Assembly (NCBI GenBank): GCA_947455285.1
Contig: CANGOK010000129.1
Location: forward strand, 1-8,993
Source of the DNA: Beijerinckiaceae bacterium
GTDB taxonomy: Bacteria; Pseudomonadota; Alphaproteobacteria; Rhizobiales; Beijerinckiaceae
Length of the DNA stretch: 8,993 nt
Reading direction: 5' to 3'
The position numbers were made by a program, and so were the translations under genes. The notes beneath the pieces are model-generated. The model saw only the letters and a list, made by a program, of their open reading frames with translations, searched no databases and was not told where the DNA came from. Positions within the stretch are counted from its first letter, which is position 1; each line of letters starts with the position of its first letter. Shown piece after piece: positions 1 through 8,347 of this stretch.

Positions 1-506
1 AGCAGCCACTTGGTGCGCGGCGTGATCGCGCGCTGCAGGTCTTCCGGCTCCAGCTTGAAGCCATTCTCGAGCTTGGTGGGCACGATGACCGGCTTGCCAT
101 TGGCGATGATCACCATGTCGGGATAGCTGACCCAATAGGGAGCGGGAATGATGACCTCGTCGCCCTCGTCGCAGGTGGCCAGGAAGGTGTTGAACAGGAT
201 CTGCTTGCCGCCGGTGCCGACGATGGTCTGGCTGGGCTTGTAGTCGAGATTGTTCTCGCGCTTGAACTTGGCCGCGATGGCCTCGCGCAGGGGCACGATG
301 CCCAGCACGGGCGGGTACTTCGTCTCGCCGCGACGGATCGCGTCGATCGCCGCTTCCTTGATGTGGTCGGGCGTATCGAAATCGGGCTCGCCCACCGACA
401 GCGAGATGATGTCGCGCCCGCTGTTTTTCAGATCGCGCGCACGTTGGGTCGCCACCATGGTGGCGGACGGCTTGACGCGGGTGACGGCTCCGGCGAGGAA
501 CGACAT
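1..506 (-). CDS. aatA: Aspartate aminotransferase (PLP-dependent, class I), N-terminal part, cut by window edge
   Basis: The gene reads leftward from ATG at 506-504 and runs off the window at base 1, so 168 complete codons of an expected roughly 400 are present. The product begins MSFLAGAVTRVKPSATMVAT. It carries hallmarks of fold-type I aspartate aminotransferases: SVGEPDFDTP (37-46) for substrate binding, VGTGGKQILFN (96-106) for the cofactor phosphate region, and PAPYWVSYPDM (121-131), whose Trp125 is expected to stack on the PLP ring. The Schiff-base lysine lies beyond the edge. The family moves an amino group between aspartate and 2-oxoglutarate in the cytosol; some alphaproteobacterial members also act on prephenate, which cannot be judged here. 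The start is supported by GGAG at 518-515, eight bases upstream, and by the match to family N-termini. It is divergent from the genes to its right. Confidence 0.9.
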   Translation of the reverse strand, partial: MSFLAGAVTRVKPSATMVATQRARDLKNSGRDIISLSVGEPDFDTPDHIKEAAIDAIRRGETKYPPVLGIVPLREAIAAKFKRENNLDYKPSQTIVGTGGKQILFNTFLATCDEGDEVIIPAPYWVSYPDMVIIANGKPVIVPTKLENGFKLEPEDLQRAITPRTKWL

Positions 507-533
507 AGGCAATGCTCCGGTAAGGCTGATTTT

Positions 534-562
534 GCGGCGCGAACATAGGCGTGGTGCGCCGC
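534..562. repeat. Perfect 7-bp inverted repeat flanking the aatA -10 element
   Basis: GCGGCGC (534-540) and GCGCCGC (556-562) are exact inverted copies separated by 15 bases, and the putative -10 hexamer of aatA (542-547) lies between them. The arrangement fits an operator, but GC-rich DNA yields such repeats by chance, so its function is unproven. Confidence 0.4.
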
Positions 563-570
563 GAGAGCAA
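542..570 (-). promoter_or_regulatory. Candidate sigma-70-type promoter for aatA
   Basis: Reading the minus strand, TTGCTC (570-565) is followed by a 17-base spacer and TATGTT (547-542), four of six matches to each consensus hexamer. Transcription would start near 535, giving a leader of about 30 bases with the GGAG ribosome binding site. This is a pattern match by eye, without experimental support. Confidence 0.4.
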
Positions 571-627
571 CGCCAAAGAGCGCGAAAAACGCCTTGGGCG
601 CGTCTAATCCAACAGTGAAGCTGAAAC

Positions 628-655
628 CTTGCCGCGTCTGGGCCGTTGCTATTGC
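628..655 (+). promoter_or_regulatory. Possible promoter for the small ORF and perhaps uvrB
   Basis: CTTGCC (628-633), a 16-base spacer and TATTGC (650-655) resemble a weak sigma-70 promoter ending about 28 bases before the ATG at 683. The hexamer matches are only partial. No alphaproteobacterial LexA box (GTTC-N7-GTTC) was seen anywhere in 507-972. Confidence 0.22.
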
Positions 656-682
656 GGGGGTCAGGTGTGGAAAAGGTGTCCC

Positions 683-934
683 ATGGCGCGCGTATCAACG
701 CCAGTTTCTGAAAGCGGCCTTGTCCGAACGATGAATTTCGAGATGGCGCGACGCCAGTTGCATGTGTCGCTGGCCTTGCTGGGAGCCTTGGCGGCTGGCG
801 CCGCTTTTGGCTTGCGCCCAGATCCAGCTCCCGCTCCTCGGCCCTTCACACAGGTCCAACCGACCGTTCAGGCGCCCCAGATGGTCCATATCCGGCAGGC
901 GCAGGTCATGATACGGGAAATGGCGGGCCAGTAA
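683..934 (+). CDS. Small hypothetical protein with one hydrophobic segment
   Basis: An 83-codon reading frame lies just upstream of uvrB, and I do not recognise a family. The start at 683 was chosen because AAAAGG (671-676) sits six bases before it. The frame stays open upstream to a TTG at 629, and an internal ATG at 731 would give a 67-residue form but has no ribosome binding site. Residues about 27-43 (HVSLALLGALAAGAAFG) form a hydrophobic helix preceded by MARRQ, which fits a signal anchor or signal peptide. A Pro/Ala-rich linker follows (about 46-65), then a short polar, Gln- and Met-containing tail to residue 83. If real, the product is probably a tiny inner-membrane or periplasmic protein. 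Its TAA ends 38 bases before uvrB. It could also be a spurious frame. Confidence 0.45.
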   Translation: MARVSTPVSESGLVRTMNFEMARRQLHVSLALLGALAAGAAFGLRPDPAPAPRPFTQVQPTVQAPQMVHIRQAQVMIREMAGQ

Positions 935-972
935 GGGTTCCATATGGCGCGGACTCGGCCCATATTCCGCCC

Positions 973-3591
<2,619 letters not shown>

Positions 3592-3597
3592 AATGAA

Positions 3598-3618
3598 CGG
3601 GGCGGCAAAGCCGCCCCG
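3598..3618 (+). terminator. GC hairpin after uvrB, probable terminator
   Basis: CGGGGCGGC (3598-3606) and GCCGCCCCG (3610-3618) form a perfect 9-bp stem closed by an AAA loop, starting six bases after the uvrB stop. The downstream sequence is only ATTGCG, so a proper U-tract is missing. It probably ends or stabilises the uvrB transcript. Being symmetric, it could also act on transcripts arriving from the convergent minus-strand genes. Confidence 0.6.
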
Positions 3619-3765
3619 ATTGCGCGGTGGGGACTCCAATATTCCACCACATGATGCACGCGCCTGATAGGCTCGGCGACGGCCTCGAGATTCACCGTGT
3701 CACGCGCATCGTCATAATTCAGAAACGCATGAGTTCATGCAACGAGACTGCTGCACGACCTAAGA

Positions 3766-4434
3766 TTACAAACGAACAGGCGCGTCCGGATAAGACAACT
3801 GCTCGCGCGCCCGCCAGTCATGGGTGACGTAGTTCAGGATCACCGACTTGCGCACGCCCTTGATCGGGCGGGGCTCAAAGCCGTGCCAGGTGTTGTCTGA
3901 GGGCACGAAGATCATGGCTGTGTTGGGCAGGAAGGGCGAGCGGCCGAAATGCTCTTCCTTGCTGCGATAGATGTCGGTGCCGAGGTCCTCATGGCCCTCG
4001 GTCAGATAGATCAGGCAGGTGAATTTCTTCACGCCGAGATCAGTGTGGGGCTCAAGCCAGAAACCGTCGATATCCTGCGCATATTCGAGCCGCAGGAAGG
4101 TGTCGTCGACCGGCGCGTTGAAAGCATCGGCGATGGCGTGCACGACCCGCTGCGACTGCAGCGCTTCGGCGACCGCGCGCATGACCGGATATTTCGCCAT
4201 CTGGTCGGCGTCGAAATAGCTGCGCGTGTCGTTATGCAGTTCGCGACGCCCCGATATGCCCTCAAGCGAGGGCGCGTTGAAGGGCAAGGTGGCCAGCGCA
4301 TGCGACACTTCTGCGGGAAACACTTCGTCCAGAAGATGCCAGGGATAGGGATCGGAAAAGCTCTGGCGCTTCGCAATTGAAGCGCAGAAAGCATCCGCGA
4401 TCGAACCCGCGTCCGTGGTCGAAAGGCTTGTCAT
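3766..4434 (-). CDS. 2-oxoglutarate/Fe(II)-dependent oxygenase-like protein
   Basis: The 222-residue product has the facial triad of the 2OG-Fe(II) dioxygenase superfamily: His130 and Asp132 in EPHTDLG, His184 in NTWHGFEP, and Arg195 in GVRKS, placed to bind the 2-oxoglutarate carboxylate. The intervening FTCLIYLTE (138-146) and NTAMIFVPS (171-179) fit strands of the double-stranded beta-helix. Such enzymes couple decarboxylation of 2-oxoglutarate to hydroxylation or another oxidation. Nothing here identifies the substrate, and no signal peptide is visible, so a cytosolic location is likely. The start at 4434 is supported by AAGAGGT (4448-4442), about seven bases upstream. The gene lies 93 bases downstream of the ChrR-like reductase on the same strand and may share its transcript, although GC hairpins occupy the gap. 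It converges on uvrB. Confidence 0.82.
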   Translation of the reverse strand: MTSLSTTDAGSIADAFCASIAKRQSFSDPYPWHLLDEVFPAEVSHALATLPFNAPSLEGISGRRELHNDTRSYFDADQMAKYPVMRAVAEALQSQRVVHAIADAFNAPVDDTFLRLEYAQDIDGFWLEPHTDLGVKKFTCLIYLTEGHEDLGTDIYRSKEEHFGRSPFLPNTAMIFVPSDNTWHGFEPRPIKGVRKSVILNYVTHDWRAREQLSYPDAPVRL

Positions 4435-4450
4435 CGGCTGACCTCTTGAA

Positions 4451-4485
4451 GCGCGGGCAAATCCGCGCAGGCCCCGGATACCGGG
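4451..4485 (-). repeat. Two small hairpins between the reductase and oxygenase genes
   Basis: GCGCGG (4451-4456) pairs with CCGCGC (4463-4468) across a 6-base loop, and CCCGG (4473-4477) pairs with CCGGG (4481-4485) across ATA. The first hairpin lies only a few bases upstream of the oxygenase ribosome binding site (4448-4442). No T-tract follows, so these look more like partial attenuators or RNA-stability elements than terminators. Confidence 0.35.
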
Positions 4486-4527
4486 AGCGGCGCACCCTAG
4501 CGCCCCGCCCCCGGTCCGGCAACCAGA

Positions 4528-5085
4528 TTAGGCCTTCAGCTTCGTGCCGAGCTTCACCAGAGCTTCGAGCAATTGCCCGATCAGCGCCCGTCCAGCCTCA
4601 TCCGTGAAGCGGCCGGAGGCGTCGAACTTCTGGGCGGCGCCGCCGATATAGACCTGCGGATTGTTCACGCCATAGGCGTTGCAGCCCACCATGATCTGAC
4701 GCAGATGCCACTGGCCGCGCGACGTGCCAAGAATGCCGCCCGCCGCGCCGAGAATGGCGTAGGCCTTGCCGTCGAAGGGCTGGTTTGGACCGCGCGAGGC
4801 CCAGTCGATGGCGTTCTTGAGGACGCCGCTGACCGAGTAGTTATATTCAGGAGAGGCGAACAGAACCGCATCGGCGGCCGCGATCTGATTGCGCAGGCGC
4901 ATGACAGTATCGGGGAACGAACCCTCGTGGCGCAGATCCTCGTCATAGAGCGGAATATCCGCGATGTCGGCGATCTCGACCGTCACGCCAGCAGGGGCCA
5001 GCTCCTGAGCGGCGCGCAGGGCGGCGGTGTTGTAGGAGTCCTTGCGCAGGCTGCCTGACAGGGCGACGATCTTGAACTGGCTCAT
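4528..5085 (-). CDS. chrR: NAD(P)H-dependent FMN/quinone reductase, ChrR/YieF type
   Basis: This 185-residue flavodoxin-like reductase closely resembles E. coli ChrR/YieF (188 residues) as I know that sequence. It shows the FMN phosphate loop SGSLRKDSYN (10-19), ADIPLYDEDL (42-51), and the diagnostic SPEYNYSVSGVLKNAIDW (78-95) contacting FMN and the dimer partner, then GQWHLRQIM (124-132). Family members carry out two-electron reduction of quinones and other acceptors, including chromate in vitro, which helps limit oxidative stress in the cytosol. The start ATG at 5085 is preceded by AAGGA (5099-5095). The frame remains open 19 codons further up to 5142, but that extension has no family counterpart. 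The gene follows petABC on the same strand, beyond a terminator, so it probably has its own promoter. The chromate role is family knowledge, not shown here. Confidence 0.9.
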   Translation of the reverse strand: MSQFKIVALSGSLRKDSYNTAALRAAQELAPAGVTVEIADIADIPLYDEDLRHEGSFPDTVMRLRNQIAAADAVLFASPEYNYSVSGVLKNAIDWASRGPNQPFDGKAYAILGAAGGILGTSRGQWHLRQIMVGCNAYGVNNPQVYIGGAAQKFDASGRFTDEAGRALIGQLLEALVKLGTKLKA

Positions 5086-5086
5086 T

Positions 5087-5099
5087 AGGATTGATCCTT
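5087..5099 (-). promoter_or_regulatory. chrR ribosome binding site inside a small dyad
   Basis: On the minus strand the leader reads AAGGATCAATCCTA directly before the ATG at 5085. The AGGAT and ATCCT arms are exact inverted copies, so the Shine-Dalgarno sequence can pair with the bases just before the start codon (for example a 4-bp stem with a UCAA loop). The pairing is short and would be weak. Confidence 0.4.
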
Positions 5100-5242
5100 G
5101 GTGCGGCTGACTTTCGAAGGGAAGCAGCGTCGCTTCTCCCATGCCCCATGATGCCGGACAAGCGCAACCCCGGCAAATCCGGTGATCGGCGACCTCGAAC
5201 TGGATCTACGGCGCGCCGACGCGTCCTGATCCACGCAGATCG

Positions 5243-5271
5243 AAAACAAAAAGGCCCCTCGCGGAGCCCTT
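5243..5271 (-). terminator. Intrinsic terminator of the petABC operon
   Basis: Reading leftward after petC, AAGGGCTC-CGC-GAGGGGCCTT (5271-5251) folds into a GC-rich hairpin with a small internal mismatch. It runs straight into TTTTTGTTTT (5252-5243; the first two T bases are also in the stem). It lies 45 bases beyond the petC stop and separates the bc1 operon from chrR. Confidence 0.8.
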
Positions 5272-5290
5272 CTGCTTGATTTGTGACGAT

Positions 5291-5302
5291 GGCTTTAAAG
5301 CC
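5291..5302. repeat. Perfect 12-bp palindrome GGCTTTAAAGCC after petC
   Basis: GGCTTTAAAGCC is fully self-complementary and lies between the petC stop codon (5318-5316) and its terminator. With no loop it is poorly suited to an RNA hairpin, so a protein-binding site or chance is more likely. Confidence 0.4.
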
Positions 5303-5315
5303 TGCGCGAGGCCCT

Positions 5316-6128
5316 TTAGTGGGCGCCGGCCCAGACGCGCCTCTTGGTGAAGAGGAGCAGGCCCGCGAAGAGGATCAGGAAGGCCATGACCTTGAAGCCG
5401 GTCTTCTTGCGTTCTTCGAGCTTCGGCTCGGCCATCCACATCAGGAAGGCGGTCACGTCGCGGCTGTACTGCTGCACAGTCTCGGGCGAGCCATCCGTAT
5501 ATTCCACCTGACCATCGCTCAGGGGCTTACCCATGCCGATGTGGCCGCCGGGGAAATAGATGTTGGCGTTCGGATCCTTGTCATCCGTATAGCCGAGCGC
5601 GAGCAGAGAGTAGATGTAGTCGGGGCCGTGCTCCTGATACTGGATGATCGGATCGACCAGAAACAGGGGGAAGCCGCGGCTGTAGCTGCGCGCCTTGGCG
5701 AGCACCGACATATCTGGGGGAACCGCGCCGAGGGTCGCCTTCGCGGCCTCGGGATTGGCGTAGACCGACGGGAAGCGATCGGCCGGACGCGCCGGGCGCT
5801 CGAACATCTTACCGTCTTCGCCGGGGCCGTCCTGCACCTTGTATTCAGCGGCAAGCGCCTTGACCTGCGCGTCGGAGAATTCCGGTCCGCCGGCCTGCGA
5901 GAGGTTGCGGAAGGACAGCAGCTTCGCCGAATGACAGTTGGAGCAGACTTCGCGGAACACGCGGAAGCCACGCTGCAACTGGGCGCGGTCGAAGGCGCCG
6001 AAGGGACCCGCGAAGCTCCAGGACTGGCGCTCGGGGGTCTTGGTTTCGTGGCTATGCTGCGCCGAAGCGGGCAGAGCGATGGCTGCGGCCAGAACGGCGG
6101 CGAGACCGAGTGTCTTCAAACGGATCAT
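5316..6128 (-). CDS. petC: Cytochrome c1, bc1 complex subunit
   Basis: Cytochrome c1 takes electrons from the Rieske protein and passes them to soluble or membrane cytochrome c on the periplasmic face. The 270-residue precursor has an N-terminal signal peptide (about 1-23, ending ALPASA before QHSHE), the haem c site CSNCH (62-66), and the conserved APPDMS-type region, here VPPDMSVLAKARS (136-148). The sixth-ligand methionine is Met199 in GHIGMGKPLSDG. A C-terminal membrane anchor (about 245-261) precedes the positive stretch TKRRVWAG. Length and order match the family. The ATG at 6128 follows GAGGGA by six bases and lies 14 bases after the petB stop, so the two are translated as neighbours. 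The residue after the axial Met is Gly rather than the Pro of the Rhodobacter IAMPxPL motif. Relatives also vary at this position, so I do not count it as a defect. Confidence 0.97.
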   Translation of the reverse strand: MIRLKTLGLAAVLAAAIALPASAQHSHETKTPERQSWSFAGPFGAFDRAQLQRGFRVFREVCSNCHSAKLLSFRNLSQAGGPEFSDAQVKALAAEYKVQDGPGEDGKMFERPARPADRFPSVYANPEAAKATLGAVPPDMSVLAKARSYSRGFPLFLVDPIIQYQEHGPDYIYSLLALGYTDDKDPNANIYFPGGHIGMGKPLSDGQVEYTDGSPETVQQYSRDVTAFLMWMAEPKLEERKKTGFKVMAFLILFAGLLLFTKRRVWAGAH

Positions 6129-6142
6129 GATCAGTCCCTCGG

Positions 6143-7384
6143 TCAGGCTTTGGCGCTGTGCGTGCTCTTGAGCACCGCATCTGCGATGGAGGCAGGCACA
6201 GGGTGCGGCGTCTCGAACAGGCCGAGCAGCGGCATCACGATGAGGAAGAAGGCGAAGTAGTAGACCGCCAGCAGACGCGAAGCGAGCACATAACCGCCCT
6301 CAGCAGGCATGGCGCCGAGATAGCCAAGGCCGACGGCCGAGGCCACGAAGAGCCAGAAGAACACCTTGTAGACCGGGCGGTACTTGGCCGAACGGACCTT
6401 GGAGGTGTCGAGCCAAGGCAGGAAGCAGAGCACGAGAATGGCCGAGAACATGGCCACCACGCCGCCGAGCTTCGAGGGCACAGCGCGCAGGATCGCGTAG
6501 AAGGGCAGGTAATACCATTCCGGCACGATGTGGGCGGGGGTCGCGAGCGGGTTCGCCTCGATGTAGTTGTCCGCATGGCCGAGGTAATTCGGCACATAGA
6601 AGATCCACCATGCGAAGAACAGCATGAAGCACATCATGGCGAAGCCGTCCTTCAGCGTCGCATAGGGCGTGAAGGGCACGGTGTCGCGCGCCACATTCTT
6701 CACCTCGACGCCATCAGGATTGTTCTGGCCGACGACATGCAGCGCCCAGACGTGCAGGACGACGACGCCCGCGATCATGAAGGGCAGCAGGTAGTGCAGC
6801 GAGAAGAAGCGGTTCAGGGTCGGATTGTCGACCGAGTAGCCGCCCCACAGCCAGGTGGTGATCGCCTCGCCGACCAGCGGGATCGCCGAGAAGAGGTTGG
6901 TGATGACGGTCGCGCCCCAGAAGCTCATCTGGCCCCAGGGAAGCACATAGCCCATGAAGCCGGTGGCCATCATCAGCAGATAGATGATCACGCCGAGGAT
7001 CCAGAGCACTTCACGCGGCGCCTTGTAGGAGCCGTAGTAGAGGCCGCGAAGCATGTGGATGTACACGGCGACGAAGAACATCGAAGCGCCGTTGGCGTGG
7101 GTGTAGCGCAGCAGCCAGCCCCAGTTCACATCGCGCATGATGAGCTCGATGGAATTGAAGGCGTAATCCACGTGCGGCGTATAGTGCATCACCAGCACGA
7201 TGCCGGTGATGATCTGGACCATCAGCATGACGCTGAGGATGCCGCCGAAGGTCCACCAGTAATTAAGGTTCCGCGGCGTCGGATAAGCGACGAACGAGGA
7301 GTGGATGAGCCCCATGATGGGAAGCCGGCTCTCGAACCAGCGGCCAAGGGCGCTTTTGGGAACGTAAGTGGAAGGTCCGCTCAT
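6143..7384 (-). CDS. petB: Cytochrome b, bc1 complex subunit
   Basis: Cytochrome b is the membrane core of the bc1 complex, holding haems bL and bH and the quinol-oxidising (Qo) and quinone-reducing (Qi) sites. From ATG 7384 the product is 413 residues. The haem-ligand histidines are at 96, 110, 197 and 211, both pairs spaced by 14 as in proteobacterial bc1. The Qo-site PEWY is at 288-291, inside TPAHIVPEWYYLPFYAILR. Several long hydrophobic segments fit the usual eight helices. The frame stays open to an ATG at 7420, which would add 12 residues. The 7384 start is preferred because MSGPSTYVP resembles related N-termini and AAGAGA lies just upstream, whereas 7420 has no ribosome binding site. 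It lies between petA (67-base gap) and petC (14-base gap). Unlike Bradyrhizobium fbcH, b and c1 are separate genes here. Confidence 0.97.
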   Translation of the reverse strand: MSGPSTYVPKSALGRWFESRLPIMGLIHSSFVAYPTPRNLNYWWTFGGILSVMLMVQIITGIVLVMHYTPHVDYAFNSIELIMRDVNWGWLLRYTHANGASMFFVAVYIHMLRGLYYGSYKAPREVLWILGVIIYLLMMATGFMGYVLPWGQMSFWGATVITNLFSAIPLVGEAITTWLWGGYSVDNPTLNRFFSLHYLLPFMIAGVVVLHVWALHVVGQNNPDGVEVKNVARDTVPFTPYATLKDGFAMMCFMLFFAWWIFYVPNYLGHADNYIEANPLATPAHIVPEWYYLPFYAILRAVPSKLGGVVAMFSAILVLCFLPWLDTSKVRSAKYRPVYKVFFWLFVASAVGLGYLGAMPAEGGYVLASRLLAVYYFAFFLIVMPLLGLFETPHPVPASIADAVLKSTHSAKA

Positions 7385-7451
7385 GTGATGATCTCTTGCA
7401 AAAAGCTGGAAGGCTGTCATGGCGCGCGGGACCGAGCCCCGCTCGCGGCGC

Positions 7452-7973
7452 TTAGCCGATGGTCAGCTTGGTGTCGGAGGTGAAGGCGTAGCTCGGCACT
7501 TCGAGGTTCTTTGGCGCGGGACCCTTGCGGATGCGGCCGGAGGTGTCATAGGCCGACCCATGGCAGGGGCAGAACCAGCCCTCGTATTCGCCCTGATGGC
7601 CCAGCGGGATGCAGCCAAGATGGGTGCAGACGCCGATGACCACGAGCCATTCGGGCTTCTTGACGCGCTGGGCGTCGGTCTGCGGATCAGGCAACTGCGC
7701 AAGCTGAACGTCCTGCGCTTCCTTGATCTCCTTGGGCGTGCGGTGACGCACGAAGATTGGCTTGCCGCGCCACTTCACGGTGACGATGGCGCCCTCGGCG
7801 ATGGCCGAAAGGTCAACCTCGATCGGCGCGCCAGCCGCGATGGTCGAGGCGTCCGGGTTCATCTGGCTGATGAGCGGCCAGGCGACAGAACCGACGGCGA
7901 CTGCGCCAACCGCACCGGTGGCGATGAAGAGCATATCCCTGCGAGTCGGCTCGACCGACGATGCATTTGCCAC
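7452..7973 (-). CDS. petA: Rieske iron-sulfur protein, bc1 complex subunit
   Basis: The Rieske subunit accepts one electron from quinol at the Qo site and carries it to cytochrome c1. The 173-residue product has a twin-arginine signal-anchor (TRRDMLF, Arg11-Arg12, then a hydrophobic helix about 15-36) and a short Ala/Ser/Gly hinge (about 42-49). The C-terminal [2Fe-2S] domain holds both cluster boxes, CTHLGC (116-121) and CPCHGS (135-140), with Cys116/His118 and Cys135/His138 as ligands and Cys121/Cys137 as the disulfide pair. GPAPKNLEVP (151-160) is the conserved Pro loop region. The start codon is GTG at 7973 with GGGGGT about seven bases upstream. The same frame meets a stop (8042-8040) without any ATG, and the internal Met14 would remove the twin arginines. 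It is the first gene of petABC and is divergent from trmL. Confidence 0.96.
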   Translation of the reverse strand: MANASSVEPTRRDMLFIATGAVGAVAVGSVAWPLISQMNPDASTIAAGAPIEVDLSAIAEGAIVTVKWRGKPIFVRHRTPKEIKEAQDVQLAQLPDPQTDAQRVKKPEWLVVIGVCTHLGCIPLGHQGEYEGWFCPCHGSAYDTSGRIRKGPAPKNLEVPSYAFTSDTKLTIG

Positions 7974-8097
7974 GATGGACCCCCAAACACTGGTTCGTCC
8001 GCCAGAACCGGCGAACCGGGCGTGGCGGTGGGCTTTAAATCATTGCCGGACAGTCCGGCGTCCTGAGTGCCTATTTGCAGCGCTTTCACCCTGCAAT

Positions 8098-8112
8098 GCG
8101 ACCCATCGCCGC
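8098..8112. promoter_or_regulatory. RegA/PrrA-type binding site candidate upstream of petA
   Basis: GCGAC-CCATC-GCCGC (minus strand GCGGC-GATGG-GTCGC) fits the two-part redox-regulator consensus GCGNC-N5-GNCGC described for PrrA/RegA. It lies about 125 bases upstream of the petA start. RegA is known to act on petABC in Rhodobacter capsulatus, which makes the position sensible. The motif is all G/C at its fixed positions, so a chance match in a GC-rich genome is possible. Confidence 0.4.
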
Positions 8113-8196
8113 TTGCGCGGCGCCTCCGTTTTGCGACAAGTCCGCGCTGGACGCAAATGGAGTCCAGCCATCGGGAACTTACTAGGAGTGCGCGCT

Positions 8197-8241
8197 ATGT
8201 CGCACCCTTCGTCCTTCTTGTCCATAGCAGCCAAGCTGTGA
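8197..8241 (+). CDS. Possible 14-codon leader ORF upstream of trmL
   Basis: TAGGAG (8183-8188) is followed after eight bases by ATG and the short frame MSHPSSFLSIAAKL, ending in TGA at 8239-8241, 106 bases before trmL. The ribosome binding site is good for this window. The peptide is serine-rich (four of 14) but has no obvious attenuator run or arrest motif. It may be a leader peptide or a chance frame. Confidence 0.25.
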   Translation: MSHPSSFLSIAAKL

Positions 8242-8347
8242 ATCGTCCGTTACGGCGGGTGTTTGGGCCTCACTTTAGTCGACCCCGCCCGCTGGTTTCG
8301 CGCCCGCCCGTATCCATCGCCCCGGAAATCAGGATAGAAGGCCGCTC

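Larger units (their letters stand above)
7974..8347. promoter_or_regulatory. Divergent petABC / trmL regulatory region rich in dyads
   Basis: These 374 bases contain no convincing long gene. I see several perfect inverted repeats: GCCGGAC-A-GTCCGGC (8045-8059), TTGCAG-N10-CTGCAA (8075-8096), CGCCGC-TTGC-GCGGCG (8107-8122), TTTGCG-N16-CGCAAA (8130-8157) and GCTGGAC-N9-GTCCAGC (8146-8168). There is also a direct repeat, GAACCGG-C-GAACCGG (8005-8019). The tetramer GTCC/GGAC occurs 11 times by my count, against about four expected at this base composition. Convincing -35/-10 pairs for petA could not be picked out. For trmL only a weak candidate (TTACGG 8250-8255, TTTAGT 8274-8279) is visible. Both promoters must lie here if the genes are expressed independently. 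Confidence 0.6.

Noticed and set aside
507..972. Search for a LexA (SOS) box upstream of uvrB
   Set aside because: No GTTC-N7-GTTC or GAAC-N7-GAAC pair was found by eye, so SOS control cannot be claimed from this window.
3727..3740. Near-palindrome GCATGAGTTCATGC in the uvrB/oxygenase convergent gap
   Set aside because: It has only a 2-base centre, no T-tract and no associated gene start. Bases 3619-3765 otherwise hold nothing I can support.
5086..5142. A 19-codon upstream extension of the ChrR-like reductase
   Set aside because: The family begins near MSQFKIVALSGS, and the ATG at 5085 has a good ribosome binding site, whereas the extension has no family counterpart.
5283..6260. A 325-codon open frame on the plus strand across petC
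   Set aside because: It is antisense to cytochrome c1, which has every expected motif. The plus-strand translation shows no recognisable family.
7385..7420. A 12-codon upstream extension of cytochrome b to ATG 7420
   Set aside because: There is no ribosome binding site before 7420. The MSGPSTYVP start at 7384 looks like family N-termini and has AAGAGA upstream.
6158..7483. A 441-codon open frame on the plus strand across petB
   Set aside because: It is antisense to a fully conserved cytochrome b. Its product is a His/Glu/Arg/Asp-rich string without domains, the usual shadow of a GC-rich gene.
8005..8019. Direct repeat GAACCGG-C-GAACCGG upstream of petA as a possible activator site
   Set aside because: It is a single 7-bp repeat close to the start codon with no known matching regulator consensus, so it is only listed within the regulatory region.
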